Shown here: positions 8,402 through 17,172 of the stretch, one piece after another | Layout of the letters: the number at the start of each line of letters is the position of its first letter | Numbering within the stretch: the first letter of the stretch is position 1 | DNA from: Chloroflexota bacterium | Lineage (GTDB): Bacteria > Chloroflexota > UBA6077 > FW602-bin22 | NCBI GenBank assembly: GCA_004297775.1 | Contig: SCUE01000032.1 | Span: forward strand, 124,001 to 188,000 | Length of the DNA stretch: 64,000 bases | Direction of reading: 5' to 3' | Position numbers and translations under genes: made by a program | Notes under the pieces: model-generated | Seen by the model: the letters and a program-made list of their open reading frames with translations, nothing else | What the model was told of the DNA's origin: nothing | The model's database searches: none

Positions 8402-9180
8402 CATCGCCCATCCCGCGCCAGGCGGCCGTCTTCTGCGCCGGTGAGGGCACGCGGTTGCGCCCGCTGACCGCACACTGCCCGAAGCCGATGCTCCCGGTCG
8501 CCGGGCGCCCCATCCTGGCGTACCTCCTGGAATGGCTGGCCGAACAGGGCGTCCAGACGGTCGCGATCAACCTGCACCACCGACCCGATGCCCTGACGCG
8601 CGAGATCGGCGACGGCGCGGCGTTCGGTCTGCGCGTCGCCTACACGCGCGAGCCGTCGCTCCTCGGCTCGGCCGGGGCGCTTCGCCCGATGGCGAGCATC
8701 CTCACCGAGACGTTCGTCGCGATCTACGGCGATACGCTGACCACGCTGCCACTCGAACCGCTCACGCGGCTACACAGCGAGTCCGGCGCGCTCTTCACGA
8801 TGGCGCTGATCGACCATCCGCGGCCAACCGAGGCCGGCATCGTCGCGCTCGAAGACACGAAACCATGGCACGGCGGTCTGGCCGGTCGCGTTATGCGGAT
8901 TCTAGAAAAGCCGCGCCCCGACGAGATCTTCTCGACGATCGCGAACGCCGGCATCTTCATCATCGATCCGGCCGCGATCGAGCTCGTCCCAGCCTATCGA
9001 CCCTCGGACATCGCGCGGGATCTCATCCCGGCGATCCTCGCCAGCGGCGGCATCGTCGCGGGCTGGCTCGTGCCGACCGACGCGGTCATCTCGGATGTCG
9101 GCACGCCCGATGGCTACGCCACCGCGCAGACCGAATGGCCACCCCACTGGCAGGCCCGCGCGTTGCGCTCGGCAACGTAG
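8398..9180 (+). CDS. NDP-sugar nucleotidyltransferase (mannose-1-phosphate guanylyltransferase-like)
   Basis: A 260-residue protein starting at the ATG that overlaps the previous stop. AVFCAGEGTRLRPLT and CPKPMLPVAGRP are the pyrophosphorylase nucleotide loop and its Lys; YGDTLT is the metal-site strand and FSTIANAGIFIIDP the sugar-binding strand. The usual GGxGTRL is AGEGTRL here. It would make an NDP-sugar from a sugar 1-phosphate and NTP in the cytoplasm. There is no C-terminal left-handed helix domain, so it resembles short RmlA/HddC-type enzymes. Base and sugar are not readable. Coupling to the GT2 gene suggests it feeds that enzyme's donor. Confidence 0.85.
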   Translation: MTSPIPRQAAVFCAGEGTRLRPLTAHCPKPMLPVAGRPILAYLLEWLAEQGVQTVAINLHHRPDALTREIGDGAAFGLRVAYTREPSLLGSAGALRPMASILTETFVAIYGDTLTTLPLEPLTRLHSESGALFTMALIDHPRPTEAGIVALEDTKPWHGGLAGRVMRILEKPRPDEIFSTIANAGIFIIDPAAIELVPAYRPSDIARDLIPAILASGGIVAGWLVPTDAVISDVGTPDGYATAQTEWPPHWQARALRSAT

Positions 9181-9503
9181 TTCCGTTCGCGAGCAGGATC
9201 TCCGCGCTCCAGCCCGCTATTCCACGTGGCCCGCCGATTCAACGAATCATCCAAGGACTCGCAAGTGGAATCTGCTACTGCCGCCGCTGGGCGTCACCCG
9301 CGAGATCGGGAAGGGCCAAGCTGCCCCGGACACAGCAAGACCCCGGACGGTCCTCGTCGCCGAGGATCGCGCCGGGAGCCGTGCCCAAGGTATACCATCC
9401 GGCGCCGTGAGCATGCACCCGGGCGGTCCATCGATTCGCGGGCAGGGTACCCCGCCCCCAGGCTACGCGCCTCCCCTATCTGGGCATGACCACGCCCCCG
9501 CCC
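9181..9503. other. Gene-free spacer between convergent genes
   Basis: About 320 nt between the stop of the nucleotidyltransferase and the stop of the acyl-CoA synthetase. Short open frames here lack ribosome sites and recognisable motifs. I found no tRNA T-loop signature, no strong hairpin followed by T residues, and no repeat. Confidence 0.6.
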
Positions 9504-11444
9504 CTACCGCGCGTTGCGCACGGCCGCGATCGCGCTCGGGTTCTCCAGCGCCGAGATGTCGCCGAACTCCGTCGCGCCGAGATGCGCCGCGCGGACGAGC
9601 CGCCGCAGGATCTTGGCGTTGCGCGTGCGCGGCAACTCGTCGACGAACCGAACGACCGAGGGACGCAGCGTCGGGCCGAGCGCGGTGACGACACGTTCGA
9701 TGATGCCGGTCCGGGTGCCCTCGTCCGTCGCGGCGCCGGGGCGGGGAACGACGAAGAGGCCGAGCGTCTCGCCGCGCAGGGCGTCAGGGATGCCGATCGC
9801 GGCCGCCTCGGCCACGGCCGGGTGTCCGACCGCCACCGACTCGACCTCGGCCGGCCCGACCCGCTTCCCAGCGATCTTGATCGTGTCGTCCGAGCGGCCG
9901 TCGATGTACCAGCGTTCCTCGGCGCCCTCACCCTCGATCCGCGCCCAGTCGCCGTGACGCCATATCCCAGGGTAGGTCGTCCAGTACGTCTCCAGGTAGC
10001 GCGCGCGATCGTTCCAGAAACCGGCCGTCATACCGACCCATGGCTGACGGATCACCAGTTCACCGACCGCGCTGCGCACGGGCTTACCCGTCTCATCGAC
10101 GACGTCGGCGGCCATGTCCGGCGTCGGCCCGGCAAACCCGCACGGCCACAGCGGCGCGACGGTCGATCCGGAGACGATGCCGCCGGCGATTTCGGTGCCG
10201 CCCGAGTAGTTGACGATCGGGCAGCGCCCTCCGCCGCCGACGCGGAAGTACCACCACCACGGGTCCTCATTCCAGGCCTCGCCGGTCGATCCGAGCGCGC
10301 GCAGCGAGCTCAAATCGTGCCGGGTCACGAGTTCGGTCGGGTGGCGCATCAAGGCGCGCACGGCGGTCGGCGAAATCCCCAGCACCGTCGCCCGCGCGCG
10401 CTCGGCGACCGCCCAGACGCGGTCGGGTTTGGGGTGGTCGATCGCGCCGTCGTAGAGCACCATCGTCGCGCCCAGCATCAGCGTCCCGGCGATGAGCCAC
10501 GGCCCCATCATCCAGCCGATGTCGCTGTACCAGAAAACGCGATCGTCGTCCCGCACGTCGAAACAGAACGCCAGATCGTGCGCGGCCTTGATCGGGAATC
10601 CACCCTGGATATGCACGGCCGCCTTGGGCCGCCCGGTGGTGCCGGACGTGTAGATCAGCATGAATGGATCGTCCGTCGCGGTGTCGGCGGTCGGGGCATC
10701 GCCGCCGGCGGCCAGCGCGTCGTGCCAGGCGATGTCGAGACGATCGTCCCAGGAATCTGGCCGCGAGTCGGCTGATACCGCCACGAGGACGCGCTCGACC
10801 GTCGGCGCCAGCGCGCAGGCCGCGTGAGCGGTTTCCAGCATTGGCACGCGCCGGCCGCGCCGGTGGAAGGCATCGGCGGTGATGAGTAGCCGCGCGCCGG
10901 AATCGGTGAGCCGATGCGCGATCGCCTCCGGACCGTAGCCGGAGAAGATCGGCGTGTAAATCGCGCCAATGAGACCGCAGGCGAGCGTCGCGATGGCGCA
11001 CTCCGGCGTGAGCGGCATGAAAATGCCGACGCGGTCGCCGCGCCCAATGCCGAGTCGCGTCAACGCGGCCGCGGCGCGCGTCACCTCGGCCCGCAACGCG
11101 GCGTACGTCAGAGTTCCGGCGCGGCCATCCTCCGACTCCCAGACGATCGCGACGCGATCCGGGAAAGAATCGGCGCGCTCGAACGCGGCGGCGACGTAGT
11201 TCACCCGGCCGCCGGCAAAGAATCGCGCGAACGGCATTCCGTCGCTGAGGTCAAGTGGGTGGTCGTAGCGCCGCGACCACCGTACATCCAGGTGTCGCTC
11301 CGCGCCGGCCCAGTACGCGCCCGGATCGCGCCGCGCCAGCGCGTTCAGATCGGCGACCGTTCTTAGCCCCATCTCCCGAGCAAACCGGAGCACACGCGCG
11401 CGATCGAGGTCGCCCTGGTCGGGTAGCCAGGCTGGTCCGCTCAC
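9504..11444 (-). CDS. AMP-forming acyl-CoA synthetase (acetyl/propionyl-CoA synthetase-like)
   Basis: 646 residues, the length of acetyl-CoA synthetases. MLIYTSGTTGRPKAAVH is the ATP-binding P-loop, YSDIGWMMGP and VNYSGGTEIAGG are acyl pocket/adenine motifs, GDWARI is the ribose-binding Asp, and PRTRNAKILRR holds the catalytic Lys (NAK). The N-terminal region GYGPEAIAHRL resembles the short-chain ACS/AACS group. It activates a carboxylic acid to an acyl-CoA via an acyl-AMP. GTG 11444 is chosen because it overlaps the upstream stop (GTGA) and the residues before it are not family-like. The tryptophan cluster near 400 (EDPWWWYF) marks a distinct subfamily, so the acid may not be acetate. Confidence 0.9.
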   Translation of the reverse strand: MSGPAWLPDQGDLDRARVLRFAREMGLRTVADLNALARRDPGAYWAGAERHLDVRWSRRYDHPLDLSDGMPFARFFAGGRVNYVAAAFERADSFPDRVAIVWESEDGRAGTLTYAALRAEVTRAAAALTRLGIGRGDRVGIFMPLTPECAIATLACGLIGAIYTPIFSGYGPEAIAHRLTDSGARLLITADAFHRRGRRVPMLETAHAACALAPTVERVLVAVSADSRPDSWDDRLDIAWHDALAAGGDAPTADTATDDPFMLIYTSGTTGRPKAAVHIQGGFPIKAAHDLAFCFDVRDDDRVFWYSDIGWMMGPWLIAGTLMLGATMVLYDGAIDHPKPDRVWAVAERARATVLGISPTAVRALMRHPTELVTRHDLSSLRALGSTGEAWNEDPWWWYFRVGGGGRCPIVNYSGGTEIAGGIVSGSTVAPLWPCGFAGPTPDMAADVVDETGKPVRSAVGELVIRQPWVGMTAGFWNDRARYLETYWTTYPGIWRHGDWARIEGEGAEERWYIDGRSDDTIKIAGKRVGPAEVESVAVGHPAVAEAAAIGIPDALRGETLGLFVVPRPGAATDEGTRTGIIERVVTALGPTLRPSVVRFVDELPRTRNAKILRRLVRAAHLGATEFGDISALENPSAIAAVRNAR

Positions 11445-11902
11445 GGCGTGCCCTGTTCCCACGAGTACCAGGCGCCGCGCGAACGCGCCAGCAGGTGCCG
11501 CTTGATGCCTTCGAGGAAGAGCGCCTCGTCGTGGGACAGCGGTGGGTCCATGCCGGCGACCCGTCGGGCGACTTCCTCGTCGGATAGCCCACTCCAGAGG
11601 ACCGATGGGTCGCCGTCCGGCGTCGGGCGCAATTCCAGCAGACCGCGCGCGGCCAGCCGTTCGAGCACCGCGCGCGTCTCGGTCGCGCCGAGGAGTGGTG
11701 GGCGGTTCATGCGCTCCCAGGCCCGCCACACCGCGGCCATCAGTGCGCGCGGACGGATCCCGAGACTGGCGGCTTCCTCGCGCACGCGCATCACGAGCAG
11801 GTTCTGCACCTGGTCGATCGACATGCCGCTGTCCTGCTCCGACCGCTGACGAATCGCCTCGACGATGCGCTCGGCGTGAGAAACGACGGCTGGATCGTCC
11901 AC
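11441..11902 (-). CDS. Conserved-looking hypothetical protein, translationally coupled to the acyl-CoA synthetase
   Basis: 153 residues, all helical-looking and without signal peptide or membrane segment. The stretch RAVLERLAARGLLELRP looks like the end of a winged-helix domain, and SLGIRPRALMAAVWRAW precedes it. The last third (LSHDEALFLEGIKRHLLARS) is amphipathic. I do not recognise the family. Its stop overlaps the GTG of the synthetase gene, so both are translated from one message and a regulatory or accessory role is possible. It is transcribed divergently from the YdcF-like gene 24 nt away. Confidence 0.6.
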   Translation of the reverse strand: MDDPAVVSHAERIVEAIRQRSEQDSGMSIDQVQNLLVMRVREEAASLGIRPRALMAAVWRAWERMNRPPLLGATETRAVLERLAARGLLELRPTPDGDPSVLWSGLSDEEVARRVAGMDPPLSHDEALFLEGIKRHLLARSRGAWYSWEQGTP

Positions 11903-11925
11903 GCCCCTATCCTACTCCGCGTCCG

Positions 11926-12582
11926 ATGGAAGGCCGCGATGCGCGCGAATACGTGCTGGTCCCGCGGTGGATCGTCCATGTGATGGCGATCGCGGTCCTG
12001 GCGGCGATCGTGGGATCGGTCGCGGCCGTCTGGTTCAATCGAATCCCGATCCTTGTGGAGATGGGCCGCGCGCTCGATCTCGAGAGCCCAATTTCGTCGC
12101 CCGACGTCGTGATCCTCAGCTCCCTCCTCCGGTCGGACGCCGGCGATCGCGCGGCGGCCGAAGCGCTGCGATCCGGCGCCAGCGCGGTGGTGCTGCTCGG
12201 CAAGCCGTTCTCGCCGGACGATCTGGTACCGGCGACCGAGAGCCGGCGGCTACCGCGTCTGTTGGCGGTCGGGATTCCGCGCGAACGCATCGTCGAGGTG
12301 TACGAGGGCGACGATCTGTACGAAACGATGGCCGCCCTCGCGGCGGTCGCGCGCGAGGCGGGATGGCGGCGTGCGCTGATGATCTCGTCTCCAAACGGAA
12401 GCAGACGCTCCCTCCTGGTCGCCCGCCGCGTCCTCGGCAGCGATGGCGTCAGCGTCGGGCAAACGCTCGTCGCGCCGGACAGTCCGGAGCGAGCCGATTG
12501 GTGGAACGACGATCAACTGCGCGGGCATGTGGTCTACAACTGGATCCTGCTCGCGTTCGCGCGCCTAGCCGGCCGAATATGA
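11926..12582 (+). CDS. ElyC/SanA/YdcF-like membrane-anchored protein (DUF218 type)
   Basis: 218 residues with one N-terminal membrane helix (about 14-40). The outside domain reads PDVVILSSLL, then AAAEALRSGASAVVLLGK, VGIPRERIVEVYEGDDLYETMAALAAVA and WRRALMISSPNGSRRSLLVARRVL. This is the order of elements in the DUF218 family (envelope proteins linked to cell-wall precursor or outer-surface homeostasis): R/G rich pocket, ...GVP...I..E...T.ET, and ...SP.H..R. The canonical SGG is replaced by LGK, and His in the last motif by Asn-Gly, so activity may differ. The start ATG 11926 fits the topology. Confidence 0.65.
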   Translation: MEGRDAREYVLVPRWIVHVMAIAVLAAIVGSVAAVWFNRIPILVEMGRALDLESPISSPDVVILSSLLRSDAGDRAAAEALRSGASAVVLLGKPFSPDDLVPATESRRLPRLLAVGIPRERIVEVYEGDDLYETMAALAAVAREAGWRRALMISSPNGSRRSLLVARRVLGSDGVSVGQTLVAPDSPERADWWNDDQLRGHVVYNWILLAFARLAGRI

Positions 12583-12601
12583 CAGCGGGGTGATTGGCAA
12601 C

Positions 12602-12919
12602 ATGCGAGTCGGTTTCTGTTTCAAGGTCAAGCAGGATCTGATCCCGGAGTACAAGCGGCGGCACAGAGAGGTCTGGCCGGACATGCTTCAGGCGCTGCGG
12701 GAGACCGGCTGGCGCAATTACTCGCTTTTCATGCGCGATGACGGCCTGCTCTTCGGCTATCTCGAAACGGACGATTTCGACGCCGCGCTGCGCGGCATGT
12801 CGCAGCGCGAGATCAACCTGAAGTGGCAGGCGGACATGGCGCCGTTCTTCGAGATCGAGCTCGGACGCCGGCCGGATGAGTCGATGATGCGGCTGGAAGA
12901 AGTGTTCCACTTGGACTGA
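12602..12919 (+). CDS. rhaM: L-rhamnose mutarotase
   Basis: 105 residues, full length for the family. MRVGFCFKVKQDLIPEYKRRHREVWPDML is the diagnostic N-terminus: YxxxH with the catalytic-site His, followed by WPEM-like VWPDM. NYSLFMRDDGLLFGYLE, KWQADMAPFFE and LEEVFHLD complete the ferredoxin-like fold. The enzyme interconverts alpha and beta anomers of L-rhamnose. ATG 12602 is used rather than the in-frame GTG four codons earlier because the family begins at this point. No other rhamnose catabolic gene is adjacent, so it may act with genes elsewhere. Confidence 0.9.
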   Translation: MRVGFCFKVKQDLIPEYKRRHREVWPDMLQALRETGWRNYSLFMRDDGLLFGYLETDDFDAALRGMSQREINLKWQADMAPFFEIELGRRPDESMMRLEEVFHLD

Positions 12920-12956
12920 GCGCCGGCGCCGATCGGCCGACCGGCTCGGTTGGTCT

Positions 12957-12995
12957 GGCGCGGCGGCCGTCCGCGCCGCGGGCAAGATGCCCGCG
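12957..12995. terminator. Two tandem GC-rich hairpins between convergent genes
   Basis: The first hairpin has 7-bp arms at 12957-12963 and 12971-12977 with a 7-nt loop. The second has 7-bp arms at 12977-12983 and 12989-12995 with a 5-nt loop (AAGAT). They lie between the stops of the rhamnose mutarotase and the DksA-like gene and probably terminate both transcripts. No T-run follows. The second hairpin could also be a dispersed palindromic repeat unit. Confidence 0.55.
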
Positions 12996-13050
12996 CCCCC
13001 ATGGGCTGCATCGCACACCATCACCTCAGCCGCATCGATCCCCGCTGTGT

Positions 13051-13488
13051 CTATTGCCTTGGGATGCCGCGTCGAGCCAGAACGGCGCACTCCACGCAGC
13101 GCGACGCCCATGGCAAGGCTTCGAGCCGGTCGGCGGCAATCTCGGCTCGGCAGCGATCGCAGAGGCCGTAGGAGCCGTCGCGAAGCTTTTCACGCGCTCG
13201 CGTCACGTCGGCGATCTGAATCGCCAGCGTGTCCAGCGCCGCCCCGTTGCGGCGCGATTCGAGCGCATCCGAGGTGTGATCGCCGATGCGCTTGCCGTAC
13301 TGCGGTCGCGGCCCTTCGTCACGCGGACGCTCGGTCGCGCGAATCGTGGCCGACTCCGCGTCGAGGTGGGCGAGCCGATCGGCGAGTAGCGACCCAACCC
13401 GTGCCACGACCGCCGGATCGACCTGTCGGCGCGGCGGCGTTTCGCCGCGTAGGTCCGCCAGATCCCAGTCGTCCAAGCGGCGACCCAT
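13051..13488 (-). CDS. TraR/DksA-family zinc-finger protein
   Basis: 145 residues. The C-terminal zinc finger is YGLCDRCRAEIAADRLEALPW followed by RCVECA, giving C-x2-C-x17-C-x2-C. The central part (DTLAIQIADVTRAREKLRDGS) is the coiled coil that reaches into the RNA polymerase secondary channel in DksA-like proteins. It therefore probably modulates transcription initiation. The N-terminal 45 residues are not conserved in the family as I know it. It is divergent from the F420-type oxidoreductase gene 27 nt away. Confidence 0.85.
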   Translation of the reverse strand: MGRRLDDWDLADLRGETPPRRQVDPAVVARVGSLLADRLAHLDAESATIRATERPRDEGPRPQYGKRIGDHTSDALESRRNGAALDTLAIQIADVTRAREKLRDGSYGLCDRCRAEIAADRLEALPWASRCVECAVLARRGIPRQ

Positions 13489-13514
13489 GCGTCGATCCTA
13501 TAGGATCACGCCTC

Positions 13515-14471
13515 GTGGCAGCGGTCGAGTTCGGCTGGCGTCTCCCGATGTGGCCGGCCGACGACACGCCCGGCGCGATTCTGATTCAGCAGATCGAGAA
13601 CCATCTGCGTCGAATGGACGACGCCATCGATACGATCTGGCTCTCGGATCACTTCGTGCCGGGCAATGGCTGGCGCGGACCCGAGCCCGACATCCTCGAA
13701 GCATGGTCGGCGATGGCGCACTGGGCGGCCGCGTTCCCGCGCTACCGGTACGGTCACATCGTCCTCGCGAATTCGTACCGGATGCCCGCGCTCCTGGCGA
13801 AGATGGCCGCGACGACCCAACTTCTGACTGGCGGTCGGTTGATCCTGGCGATGGGCGCGGGATGGAAAGAGGACGAGTACCGCGCCTACGGCTACGACTA
13901 CCCATCGGCGAAGGATCGTATCGGCCAACTCGACGAGGCGATCCAGATCATTCGCGCGATGTGGACGAGTTCACCGGCGTCGTTCGACGGACGCTACTAC
14001 CGAATCGAGAAGGCGTACTGCAATCCGATGCCCGATCCCCTTCCGCCGATCCTCGTCGGCGGCGGCGGCGAGCAACTGACGCTCCGCGTGGTGGCGAAGC
14101 GGGCCGATTGGTGGAACTTCGCCGGCACCGGACCCGAGCTATACCAGCGCAAGCTCGACGTCCTGGCCGGCCATTGCGCCAAGGTGGGCCGCGACCCCGC
14201 CACGATCGTGAAAACGTGGGAGACGTCGATCGTGTCGGTCGCGCCGACCCGCGCCGAGGCGCAGCGCATCGCCGAGGCGAGCGCGTTCTGGCGGCACGCT
14301 GGTGGACAGGACGCCACGATCGTCGGCGAGCCGGGCGACGCGATCGAGCAGATTCAGCGGTTCGTCGACGTCGGCGTTCGCCACTTCATCCTGCGCTTCG
14401 CCGATTTTCCATCGCTCCGGGGGATCTCCTACTTCGCGGAGAAGGTCGCCCCGGCGTTCCGACCGCGCTGA
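13515..14471 (+). CDS. LLM-class F420-dependent oxidoreductase
   Basis: 318 residues, a complete bacterial luciferase-like TIM barrel. IWLSDHFVPG (strand 2-3), RYRYGHIVLANSYRMPALLAKMAATTQLLTGGRLILAMGAGW (the long core motif, here cited in pieces as LLAKMAATTQ and LTGGRLILAMGAGW), then YRIEKAYCNPMP and PPILVGGGGEQ are typical. These enzymes move hydride between F420H2 (or FMN) and a substrate; the substrate is unknown. GTG 13515 is used as the first start consistent with the family N-terminus. Thirteen bases separate it from the PPOX-family gene, which has its own GAGAGGAG ribosome site, so the two are likely co-transcribed. Confidence 0.88.
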   Translation: MAAVEFGWRLPMWPADDTPGAILIQQIENHLRRMDDAIDTIWLSDHFVPGNGWRGPEPDILEAWSAMAHWAAAFPRYRYGHIVLANSYRMPALLAKMAATTQLLTGGRLILAMGAGWKEDEYRAYGYDYPSAKDRIGQLDEAIQIIRAMWTSSPASFDGRYYRIEKAYCNPMPDPLPPILVGGGGEQLTLRVVAKRADWWNFAGTGPELYQRKLDVLAGHCAKVGRDPATIVKTWETSIVSVAPTRAEAQRIAEASAFWRHAGGQDATIVGEPGDAIEQIQRFVDVGVRHFILRFADFPSLRGISYFAEKVAPAFRPR

Positions 14472-14483
14472 GAGGAGTAACCG

Positions 14484-14912
14484 ATGCGACGAAACCTCAC
14501 GCCCGACGACATCAAGGACCTTCTCGACGCGCGCCGCTGCTCGACCCTTGCGACGTACCGAAAGGACGGCGGCGTCCTGCTGTCGCCGGTGTGGCACGAG
14601 TGGGTCGATGGCGCATTCCAGGTCCACGTCGGCGCCGACGACATCAAGGGTCGCCATCTACAGCGCGACAAGCGCGTCAGTCTGGTCCTGTACGACGACA
14701 CCCCTCCCTATAGAGGGATCGAGGTCCGTGGCCGCGCCCGCTTCCTCGCCGAGGGAGAGCGCGAAGCAATTCGGCGGATCGCGGTACGGTATCTTGGTCC
14801 GGTCGAAGGCGGCGCCTACGCCGACAAGGTCGATTGGGCCGGAATCCTGATCCGCATCGAGGCAGAGAACACGCGGATCTGGGACTTCGCCGACGAGTAC
14901 GCGACGCGGTAG
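14484..14912 (+). CDS. Pyridoxamine 5'-phosphate oxidase-like flavin/F420 protein
   Basis: 142 residues forming a split-barrel flavin-binding domain. CSTLATYRKDGGVLLSPVWHEW is the N-terminal strand pair (cited from CSTLATYRKDG and LLSPVWHEW), KGRHLQRDKRVSLVLYDD the dimer and cofactor region, and GRARFLAEGE the later strand. Small members of this family bind FMN, F420 or biliverdin/heme. A good GAGAGGAG box lies seven bases before ATG 14484. It follows an LLM oxidoreductase, and F420-linked redox chemistry on the same compound is plausible. Cofactor and substrate are not determined. Confidence 0.85.
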   Translation: MRRNLTPDDIKDLLDARRCSTLATYRKDGGVLLSPVWHEWVDGAFQVHVGADDIKGRHLQRDKRVSLVLYDDTPPYRGIEVRGRARFLAEGEREAIRRIAVRYLGPVEGGAYADKVDWAGILIRIEAENTRIWDFADEYATR

Positions 14913-14931
14913 GAGCCTGTCCTCGCGCCGC

Positions 14932-16665
14932 CTACGCGTCGTCGATTAGGTGCGCCTCGTTGTCGCCTTCGAGCATCTCGTCGTCGGCCGCGGTCGCCGT
15001 TTCCGGTGCCTCGATGACATCGTGCGCGCCAGCCGCGCGTTGCCTCAAACGGCCAATGAAGATCGTCGCCGGCGTTCCGCGCAGCGAGATGCCGACTCGT
15101 CGCCGCGATACCAGGCCGGCGTCGCGCGCCGCGCTATCGAATACGTCCGGCAGCGCCGTGACGACGACGTACCGTCCGGCCGGCTTCAGGATGCGCGCCA
15201 TCTCGAGGCAGAGCCCACGGTAGAAGCCATCGACATCCTCACCCTCGATGAGATGCTGCCTCCCGAACGGTGGATTCGAGAGGACCACGTCGGCGCTCGC
15301 CGAACCGATCGGCATGTGGCGCGCGTCCCACTCCTTGACCGCCATATTCACGCCAGCATCGCGGGCATTCGCCCGGGCGCGATTCGCGGTCGTGCGATCT
15401 TTGTCCCCGCCGATCAAGCCGGAAAAATCGCCCATCAGCCCGCGCTCGATCAGGAGCGTTCCGGCGCCCAGGCAGGGATCGACGACAACGTCGGCGCCGG
15501 TCGGCTCCGAGAGACGAACCATTGCCCGCGCGACCGTGGGTTTGAGCGACGCCGGTAGCGGCCGTATCTCGCCGCGCGGACCGCGCATCGACGCCTCGCT
15601 CAGCCGCAAGCCGACGAGAACGGTGTCGCTGACGATACTGACCCAGAACTCGACGTCTGCCTCGTCCTCGTCGAGGTGCCGCATATCAGTCAATCTCGTC
15701 CGCAGCGCGCTTTCGACCGCCCGCTGGGCATCGACGCGGCGGAAGCCGTGCGAACCGGACAGGCGCGACACAACACGGAACGTCTTCGCCGGGCGCTTCC
15801 GAATGCTGGCGAGTAACTTGAGCGCGGGTGCGAGCGCGCGCGATGTCAGAACGATCGCGCTGACGTCGCCCAGTCCAGCCTCGCCCGGACGCGGATCGCG
15901 GCCCTGCGCCGCGACGATGAAGACATCCTCGACGGTGTCGAGTCCGGCGAGTTCGGACGGCGCGAATGTTCCGCGCACTTCGAGGATTGACGTGCGCTCG
16001 TCGAACCGCCGCCATGCGCCGACCAGAGCGATCTCCTTGAGCGACGTGCGCGCCTCGTAGAGGGCGATGTCCTCGATCCCGGGCACGACGTGGAGGAGGA
16101 AACGAGGGCTGGCATCGTCCAGACTGTCGCGACGCGGCGCGGCGCCGGAACGCCGCGGGCCAGGCGGCGGCCGTGACGGACGCGTCGCGGTCGGGACGGC
16201 GGAACGTGAATCGTCACGCCCGCGTGGCATAGGGCGCGAGCGCGCTGGCGGCGCATCCGGACGCCGTGGGCGGCCAACACCGGTGCGCGAATCAGCGTCG
16301 GGGCGACCTGGACGGGTATCACGCGAGCGCGAAGCTTCCTGATCGGCCCGGCGCGGTGCAAGATCATCACCGCGATCGCGCGCGGGCAGCCCATCCGATC
16401 GCGGCGGCCGAGTCGCGCTCGCGCGTCCATACGTCCGATCGCGCTCCAATGGCGGACCATCCGGTCGCCGCGGTCGACGGTCGGTCGATCCGCCAATCAG
16501 TTCCTCGGTGGCGCGTCGCGCGCCAGTGCCTCGGAGGCCGGGCGGCCGACGCGCGACCGGGTTTCGCGGCTGGCCTTTGCCGCCGCGCATGGGCTTTGCA
16601 TGGAGGCGACCATCGCGTTGCGATCGCGGCGCCTCACCGTCGGGACGCCGAAATCGTTGAGTCAT
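14932..16665 (-). CDS. THUMP/Rossmann RNA methyltransferase (RlmL/TrmN type) with a long Arg-rich N-terminal tail
   Basis: 577 residues. The first ~180 are low complexity, dominated by Arg, Pro, Gly, Asp and Ser, and probably disordered. From RFLLHVVPGIEDIALYEA the THUMP/ferredoxin-like region begins, continuing to about 370. The catalytic domain has VVVDPCLGAGTLLIERGL (SAM loop), IGGDKDRTTANRARANARDAG and VVLSNPPFGRQ (the N-P-P-F of N-methyltransferases acting on exocyclic amines). It should make m2G in rRNA or tRNA. Normal relatives have 330-400 residues, so the tail is extra. ATG 16665 is used; GTG 16668 is immediately upstream. It is convergent with the PPOX-like gene. Confidence 0.85.
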   Translation of the reverse strand: MTQRFRRPDGEAPRSQRDGRLHAKPMRGGKGQPRNPVARRPPGLRGTGARRATEELIGGSTDRRPRRPDGPPLERDRTYGRASATRPPRSDGLPARDRGDDLAPRRADQEASRSRDTRPGRPDADSRTGVGRPRRPDAPPARSRPMPRGRDDSRSAVPTATRPSRPPPGPRRSGAAPRRDSLDDASPRFLLHVVPGIEDIALYEARTSLKEIALVGAWRRFDERTSILEVRGTFAPSELAGLDTVEDVFIVAAQGRDPRPGEAGLGDVSAIVLTSRALAPALKLLASIRKRPAKTFRVVSRLSGSHGFRRVDAQRAVESALRTRLTDMRHLDEDEADVEFWVSIVSDTVLVGLRLSEASMRGPRGEIRPLPASLKPTVARAMVRLSEPTGADVVVDPCLGAGTLLIERGLMGDFSGLIGGDKDRTTANRARANARDAGVNMAVKEWDARHMPIGSASADVVLSNPPFGRQHLIEGEDVDGFYRGLCLEMARILKPAGRYVVVTALPDVFDSAARDAGLVSRRRVGISLRGTPATIFIGRLRQRAAGAHDVIEAPETATAADDEMLEGDNEAHLIDDA

Positions 16666-16716
16666 CACTCAATCGTAGTCGGGCGCTCGGTACCCGCGCC
16701 GGGCATTCCGGCGCCG

Positions 16717-17172
16717 CTAGGTCGTCACCTCGACGACGACATATGTCTGCTCGACCGTGACCGGATACGTCTCGGCGATGTACGGGCCCTTGGCGTAGCC
16801 ACCCATCTCCGGATCATCGAAGAGTTCCTCGCCCGGCGCGAGTGTCACCGGATAGGCGCGCACGCGTACCGATCGCGGATCGAACCAGGATTGCCCGGTC
16901 CGAATATCGTATTCCCACCCGTGCCACGGGCATCGGATGATCTCGCCGGGCCGCTCGTAGACGTATTCGCCCGGTGTCGTCGACGAGATCAGTCCCGACG
17001 CGCGACCCGAGCACAGCGGTCCACCCTGGTGCGGACAGCGGTTGCGGAGCGCGAAGAACTCGCCGCCGAGATTGAAGACGCCGATCGAACGGCCGGCGAC
17101 CTCGACGACCTTCCGCTGCCCGTGTGGAATCTCGTCGACCGTCGCGACGACGTGCTTAGTGGCGGTCGCCAA
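16717..17172 (-). CDS. Rieske [2Fe-2S] protein
   Basis: 151 residues. NRCPHQGGPLCSG and IRCPWHGWEYD supply the C-x-H and C-x2-H ligands of a Rieske cluster. There is no membrane anchor and no C-terminal oxygenase domain, so it is a soluble Rieske ferredoxin-type protein or the electron-transfer/recognition half of an oxygenase system. Its ATG lies inside the 3' end of the amidohydrolase gene (17 nt overlap), so the two are translationally coupled. It probably passes electrons in the same degradative pathway, although no oxygenase large subunit is in the window. Confidence 0.88.
   Translation of the reverse strand: MATATKHVVATVDEIPHGQRKVVEVAGRSIGVFNLGGEFFALRNRCPHQGGPLCSGRASGLISSTTPGEYVYERPGEIIRCPWHGWEYDIRTGQSWFDPRSVRVRAYPVTLAPGEELFDDPEMGGYAKGPYIAETYPVTVEQTYVVVEVTT

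Noticed and set aside
9486-10775. Plus-strand 429-codon open frame
   Set aside because: Antisense to the acyl-CoA synthetase; Arg/Gly/Asp-rich without motifs.
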